Shown here one piece after another: positions 16,698-18,499 of a stretch of 18,499 nucleotides of DNA. The stretch is from positions 1 to 18,499 of the forward strand of contig DATKTD010000151.1 in assembly GCA_035531315.1 (NCBI GenBank), given 5' to 3'. Source of the stretch: CAIJMU01 sp035531315 (GTDB lineage Bacteria > Spirochaetota > Spirochaetia > Treponematales > Rectinemataceae). Every line of letters begins with the position of its first letter. Positions within the stretch are counted from its first letter, which is position 1. The translations under genes and the position numbers were made by a program. Below the pieces are notes generated by a model that saw only the letters and a list, made by a program, of their open reading frames with translations, searched no databases and was not told the DNA's origin.

Positions 16698-17302
16698 GGG
16701 ATTCCGCTGCTGGCAGAAACGATTGGTATGGGGGAGGGAAGGAGATTAGGTCCACAGATCCGTTGGGGTTGGCTCCAATCTATGGTGATGACATCCGTGG
16801 ACAGGCCATAGCGGTCTTTCCTAGAGAAGATCTTAAGAAAGACACAAGTATCAAGATTGAGCGAACTGGATCTACCGGATACTACAGTGATACGCTGAAG
16901 GTTAATATTCGGAATCAAACTGCCTATTCTGCCCCGGTCCAGAGTACGGCAGATATGCCCGAGCCACGGCTGAGCGAACTAAATGGAAAGACTCTATCTA
17001 CAGGGGACTATAAAGGTCTCCTTCTATCGAAGTCATATTCTTATGAGAATGCTATCCAACTCACGGGGGATTTCTTTATTCATCCTGATCAATTCACGAC
17101 GCCGGAGAAGAAAGCAGAACGCCAACAGGCGGGATTGCCGATAGGACCGTTTACGCAACCGTACTCGGCTGGGTGTCAGATCATGCATCTCGGCGATTTT
17201 AATATCCTTGCTAGTACTCTGGAGGGTATCGGATTCGATTACAACAACAAGGACACGATTGATGTGAGTATTGAAGACATATCGGCTAAGAAAGGGAAAT
17301 AG
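16694..17302 (+). CDS. Orphan Rhs-type toxin tip with L,D-transpeptidase-like domain
   Basis: A 202-aa protein if read from the GTG that overlaps the transporter stop. Residues 21-26 (TDPLGL) resemble the boundary motif that ends an Rhs core before its variable toxin tip; almost no core remains upstream. The remainder contains DYKGLLLSKSYSYENA, GDFFIHPDQF (H130) and PYSAGCQIMHLGDF (S158, G160, C161). A His followed by an S-x-G-C motif is the hallmark of the YkuD L,D-transpeptidase fold, although the gap (28 residues) is longer than usual. I infer a cell-wall-active effector domain. Base composition is clearly lower in GC than in the preceding genes, indicating transfer. Either it is a displaced toxin module, silent until recombined into a full rhs, or it is expressed by coupling to the transporter. 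No signal peptide. The identification rests on short motifs. Confidence 0.6.
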   Translation: MRDSAAGRNDWYGGGKEIRSTDPLGLAPIYGDDIRGQAIAVFPREDLKKDTSIKIERTGSTGYYSDTLKVNIRNQTAYSAPVQSTADMPEPRLSELNGKTLSTGDYKGLLLSKSYSYENAIQLTGDFFIHPDQFTTPEKKAERQQAGLPIGPFTQPYSAGCQIMHLGDFNILASTLEGIGFDYNNKDTIDVSIEDISAKKGK

Positions 17303-17303
17303 C

Positions 17304-17714
17304 ATGAAAGCCATTAAGCTAATCATACTGACAATTGCATTGTGTTTGCCATCAATTCTATTGAGCGCTGAAAACGTATTTGTTCCAATTGAAGGGATAT
17401 ATGTTAGTAACGAGATATCAAGTGCCCTGCAGATACAGCGACTATCGGACGGCAACTTCATCTTCCGAATGGTCCTGCTGAAACCCAATGGCCAGATTCT
17501 TCCATTCGAGACCCAATCGGCATTCGCAATGCCTTCAGACAATAATGTCTATGTCTTCTATTGGCACACTGGACGTTACGAGAATATTCCCGGGAGTGAC
17601 TCCATCATAGTCTATAGACTAACCTACGATGGCAGTGGAACACTGACAGGTAGGTACTTCTTTCCAGAGAAACCAGATAACCCGTCTGTAAAAGTGACAT
17701 TCCGCAGGAATTGA
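17304..17714 (+). CDS. Small secreted protein, candidate periplasmic immunity protein
   Basis: A 136-aa protein with a clear Sec signal peptide (MKAIKLIILTIALCLPSILL, cleavage near SA/EN at about 22-23). The mature part is beta-rich with many aromatic residues (VYVFYWHTGRYENIPG; LTGRYFFPEKP); no family recognised. Cys14 lies inside the hydrophobic core and lacks a proper lipobox, so export rather than lipidation is likely. It starts one base after the toxin-tip stop, with AAGGG upstream, and shares its low GC. A toxin acting on peptidoglycan would need an immunity protein in the periplasm, which matches this gene's position and signal peptide. That function is inference from context only. Confidence 0.75.
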   Translation: MKAIKLIILTIALCLPSILLSAENVFVPIEGIYVSNEISSALQIQRLSDGNFIFRMVLLKPNGQILPFETQSAFAMPSDNNVYVFYWHTGRYENIPGSDSIIVYRLTYDGSGTLTGRYFFPEKPDNPSVKVTFRRN

Positions 17715-17724
17715 CGCCCCCCAC

Positions 17725-17757
17725 GGGGTCAGACCCTCGCTGAGGCATCGCCCCTCA
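17725..17757. repeat. Small REP-like palindromes (GGGGTCAGACCC and TGAGG...CCTCA)
   Basis: GGGGTCAGACCC (17725-17736) is a short imperfect palindrome of a type often seen in intergenic REP-like repeats. It is followed by TGAGG...CCTCA (17741-17757, 5-bp stem, 7-base loop). Both lie just after the candidate immunity gene. No T-run follows, so they are not terminators themselves. Confidence 0.35.
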
Positions 17758-17790
17758 ATGCCCACCGCGCTCCGCGCGCGGCTATCGAGA

Positions 17791-17820
17791 AGCGCCCCGT
17801 CCCTGAGGCGCTTTTTATTT
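17791..17820 (+). terminator. Rho-independent terminator
   Basis: A six-bp stem AGCGCC/GGCGCT (17791-17796 with 17807-17812), a ten-base loop, and a following TTTTTATTT tract. It stands 76 bases after the candidate immunity gene and would end the rightward transcript. Confidence 0.7.
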
Positions 17821-17831
17821 CAGCGGGCACT

Positions 17832-17896
17832 GCGCGAACCCGAAACTTGCGCGCAAGCTCGCTCAGCTCGCCTGCGCACAAGTCACGGGTTCACGC
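17832..17896. repeat. 65-bp imperfect palindrome
   Basis: Nested pairing on one axis: GCG/CGC (outermost), GAACCCG (17836-17842) with CGGGTTC (17886-17892), then CTTG/CAAG and GCGCA/TGCGC, separated by small mismatched positions. It would form a long cruciform or RNA hairpin. No T-run, and no integron core-site consensus (GTTRRRY) at its ends. Function unknown. Confidence 0.75.
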
Positions 17897-17915
17897 CGGG
17901 GCCTGGGTGGGCGCT

Positions 17916-17994
17916 CGACCTGCGGCTTAGAAGGCCGCTGCTCTATTACCCCAGCCTTCCTGAGCTGGAGACGAGGGTTCGACTCCTGTCGCCA
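17916..17994 (-). pseudogene. tRNA-like remnant (tRNA-Arg(UCU)-like arms on minus strand)
   Basis: On the minus strand a perfect anticodon arm GCGGC-CTTCTAA-GCCGC (17938-17922; anticodon UCU, Arg) is preceded by the AGAGC side of a D-stem, pairing with GCTC at 17965-17962 around an overlong 18-base loop. No acceptor stem pairs, and the T-arm is degenerate, so it cannot be a working tRNA. On the plus strand, bases 17951-17994 resemble the 3' half of a tRNA-Gly(UCC), with CAGC-CTTCCTGA-GCTG and GAGGGTTCGACTCC, but with an eight-base anticodon loop and a mismatched T-stem. It looks like scrambled tRNA sequence, perhaps debris from an integration at a tRNA gene. Confidence 0.45.
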
Positions 17995-18127
17995 TTGCTA
18001 ACTCGAGCCTTGAAGAGGCTGCCGCGGGCCAAAAGCCCCTGGCTAGGGTGGAGAAAATCGCCGACTACGGTTGCCGCATTCTCGCCGGCGACCGTTGCCG
18101 GAAGCCGGCCTTATTGCGCCTAATCCT

Positions 18128-18165
18128 CCGGTCATACGACGTCGCGAAGCGATGTCGTGTACCGG
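18128..18165. repeat. Strong hairpin with GAA loop
   Basis: CCGGT(C)AT-ACGACGTCGC on the left pairs with GCGATGTCGT-GT-ACCGG on the right: about 17 bp with one bulged C and two G-T pairs around a GAA loop, whose GCGAAGC context is exceptionally stable. No T-run follows, so a simple terminator is unlikely. Possible REP-like element or small-RNA hairpin. Confidence 0.7.
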
Positions 18166-18181
18166 CAAGGAAACGTAGCTC

Positions 18182-18262
18182 TCGGGTCTCGTACTCTTCA
18201 CTGGCCTGTCAGGCGGCGAGAACTGGTATGTGCCCCAGGATGCAATCGATCTCGCAAATTGA
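18182..18262 (+). pseudogene. Possible C-terminal gene remnant
   Basis: A short open stretch encoding SGLVLFTGLSGGENWYVPQD plus AIDLAN and a stop, preceded by a stop just upstream and with no start codon. The residue composition looks protein-like, but I recognise no family. It may be the tail of a displaced gene or toxin cassette, or chance. Confidence 0.2.
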
Positions 18263-18285
18263 TGAAACGGGAATAGCGAAAAAGG

Positions 18286-18331
18286 AGGGGCTCGCGATCG
18301 CGTCGCCGTCGACGTCGGATTGCGAGGCCCT
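18286..18331. repeat. 10-bp inverted repeat
   Basis: AGGGGCTCGC (18286-18295) and GCGAGGCCCT (18322-18331) are inverted copies with one mismatch around a 26-base spacer rich in GTCGAC-type motifs. It adds to the hairpins in this stretch without genes. Confidence 0.55.
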
Positions 18332-18411
18332 ACCTTTCCGGGCGGCGCCGTGGATCCCCGGCTCGACTGCTCACCCGACGCCGCCCAGCTTGAATTTCCT
18401 GGCCGGGACAA

Positions 18412-18499
18412 GTGGTCCCGGTGGGCGGGACAAGTGGTTTCGGAAGGTGGAAATAGTGGTTTCGGAAGGCGGAAATAGTGGTTTCGGAAGGCGGAAATA
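18412..18499. mobile_element. 22-bp tandem repeats, candidate IS21-family terminal end
   Basis: Three copies of the 22-bp unit beginning GTGGTTTCGGAAGG (18434-18455, 18456-18477, 18478-18499; one mismatch between the first and the others) follow a diverged fourth copy (18412-18433, 15 of 22 matching) and run off the window. GGGACAAGTGGTCCC just before them is palindromic. Multiple GTGGT(C/T)(C/T)CGG-type terminal repeats are typical of IS21-family ends; the istA/istB genes would lie outside. An unrelated minisatellite is the alternative. Confidence 0.5.

Larger units (their letters stand above)
17715..18411. other. Stretch of about 700 bases without a convincing gene
   Basis: It holds the terminator, several palindromes, the tRNA-like remnant and a doubtful gene remnant, described separately. 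Frames of 121 aa (plus, 17758-18123) and 122 aa (minus, 18043-18411) cross these hairpins and have Arg/Ser/Pro-rich, non-protein-like composition. I see no promoter, riboswitch or origin features. Confidence 0.6.

Noticed and set aside
17033..17542. 169-aa minus-strand frame across the toxin and immunity genes
   Set aside because: Spans two plus-strand genes with good starts and a signal peptide; no supporting ribosome site or motif.
17832..17896. Integron attC site
   Set aside because: The palindrome lacks the RYYYAAC and GTTRRRY core boxes at its ends, and no integrase is in view.
17951..17994. Functional tRNA-Gly(UCC) on the plus strand
   Set aside because: Eight-base anticodon loop, mismatched T-stem, and no acceptor stem partner upstream.
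17758..18123. 121-aa plus-strand frame
   Set aside because: Runs through the terminator, the 65-bp palindrome and the tRNA-like block; Arg/Ser/Leu-rich with no protein-like pattern.
18043..18411. 122-aa minus-strand frame
   Set aside because: Crosses two strong hairpins and has a non-protein-like Arg/Ser/Pro composition.
18412..18499. CRISPR array
   Set aside because: The 22-bp units are directly adjacent with no spacers between them.

Overview
The window comes from a high-GC bacterium with a diderm envelope. It has Sec signal peptides, a predicted outer-membrane barrel protein, a periplasmic LysM/M23 peptidase and a PEGA-type envelope protein. The mix of genes (acidic-repeat membrane protein, PEGA protein, DinG-like helicase, Rhs-type tip) would fit a spirochaete of the Treponema/Spirochaetaceae kind. 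No marker gene is present, so that placement is only a guess. Coding regions are so GC-rich that very long antisense reading frames appear everywhere; I treat them as shadows.

Left part (1-7860). A 5'-truncated class-3 aldehyde dehydrogenase runs rightward into the window and ends at 871. Facing it is a leftward operon, read 7659 to 917, of four genes: a secreted HExxH-peptidase/propeller/beta-barrel protein; a JAMM(RadC-like)-DinG helicase fusion; an ankyrin-repeat protein; and a RimJ-type GNAT acetyltransferase. The junctions are tight (TGATG, 31 nt, GTGA), so the four are probably co-translated. A good leftward promoter sits at 7692-7719.

Middle part (7860-16697). A rightward operon starts with a large two-TM sensor-like protein carrying six near-identical EEVEEAEAL repeats. 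It continues with a 73-aa membrane protein, a LysM-M23 endopeptidase, a PEGA-like envelope protein, exodeoxyribonuclease III, a rhomboid protease, a GH31-fold protein that seems to lack its catalytic acids, and a DMT/EamA-type transporter. Most neighbours overlap by ATGA or GTGA. The operon mixes envelope maintenance (M23, PEGA, rhomboid) with DNA repair (ExoIII).

Right part (16694-18499). Base composition drops sharply at the transporter's stop codon. Two lower-GC genes follow, packed 1 nt apart. The first looks like a severed Rhs-type C-terminal tip: DPLGL motif, then a domain with a His and an SAGC motif like an L,D-transpeptidase fold. The second is a 136-aa protein with a signal peptide. 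I read this as a candidate cell-wall-targeting toxin with a periplasmic immunity protein, stranded without its Rhs body. After them lie a terminator and about 700 bases without convincing genes. That stretch is rich in hairpins, holds tRNA-like remnants and a possible gene remnant, and ends in 22-bp tandem repeats that resemble the multiple terminal repeats of an IS21-family element. The broken gene at the left edge and the repeats at the right edge suggest the window is bounded by mobile DNA or assembly breaks.
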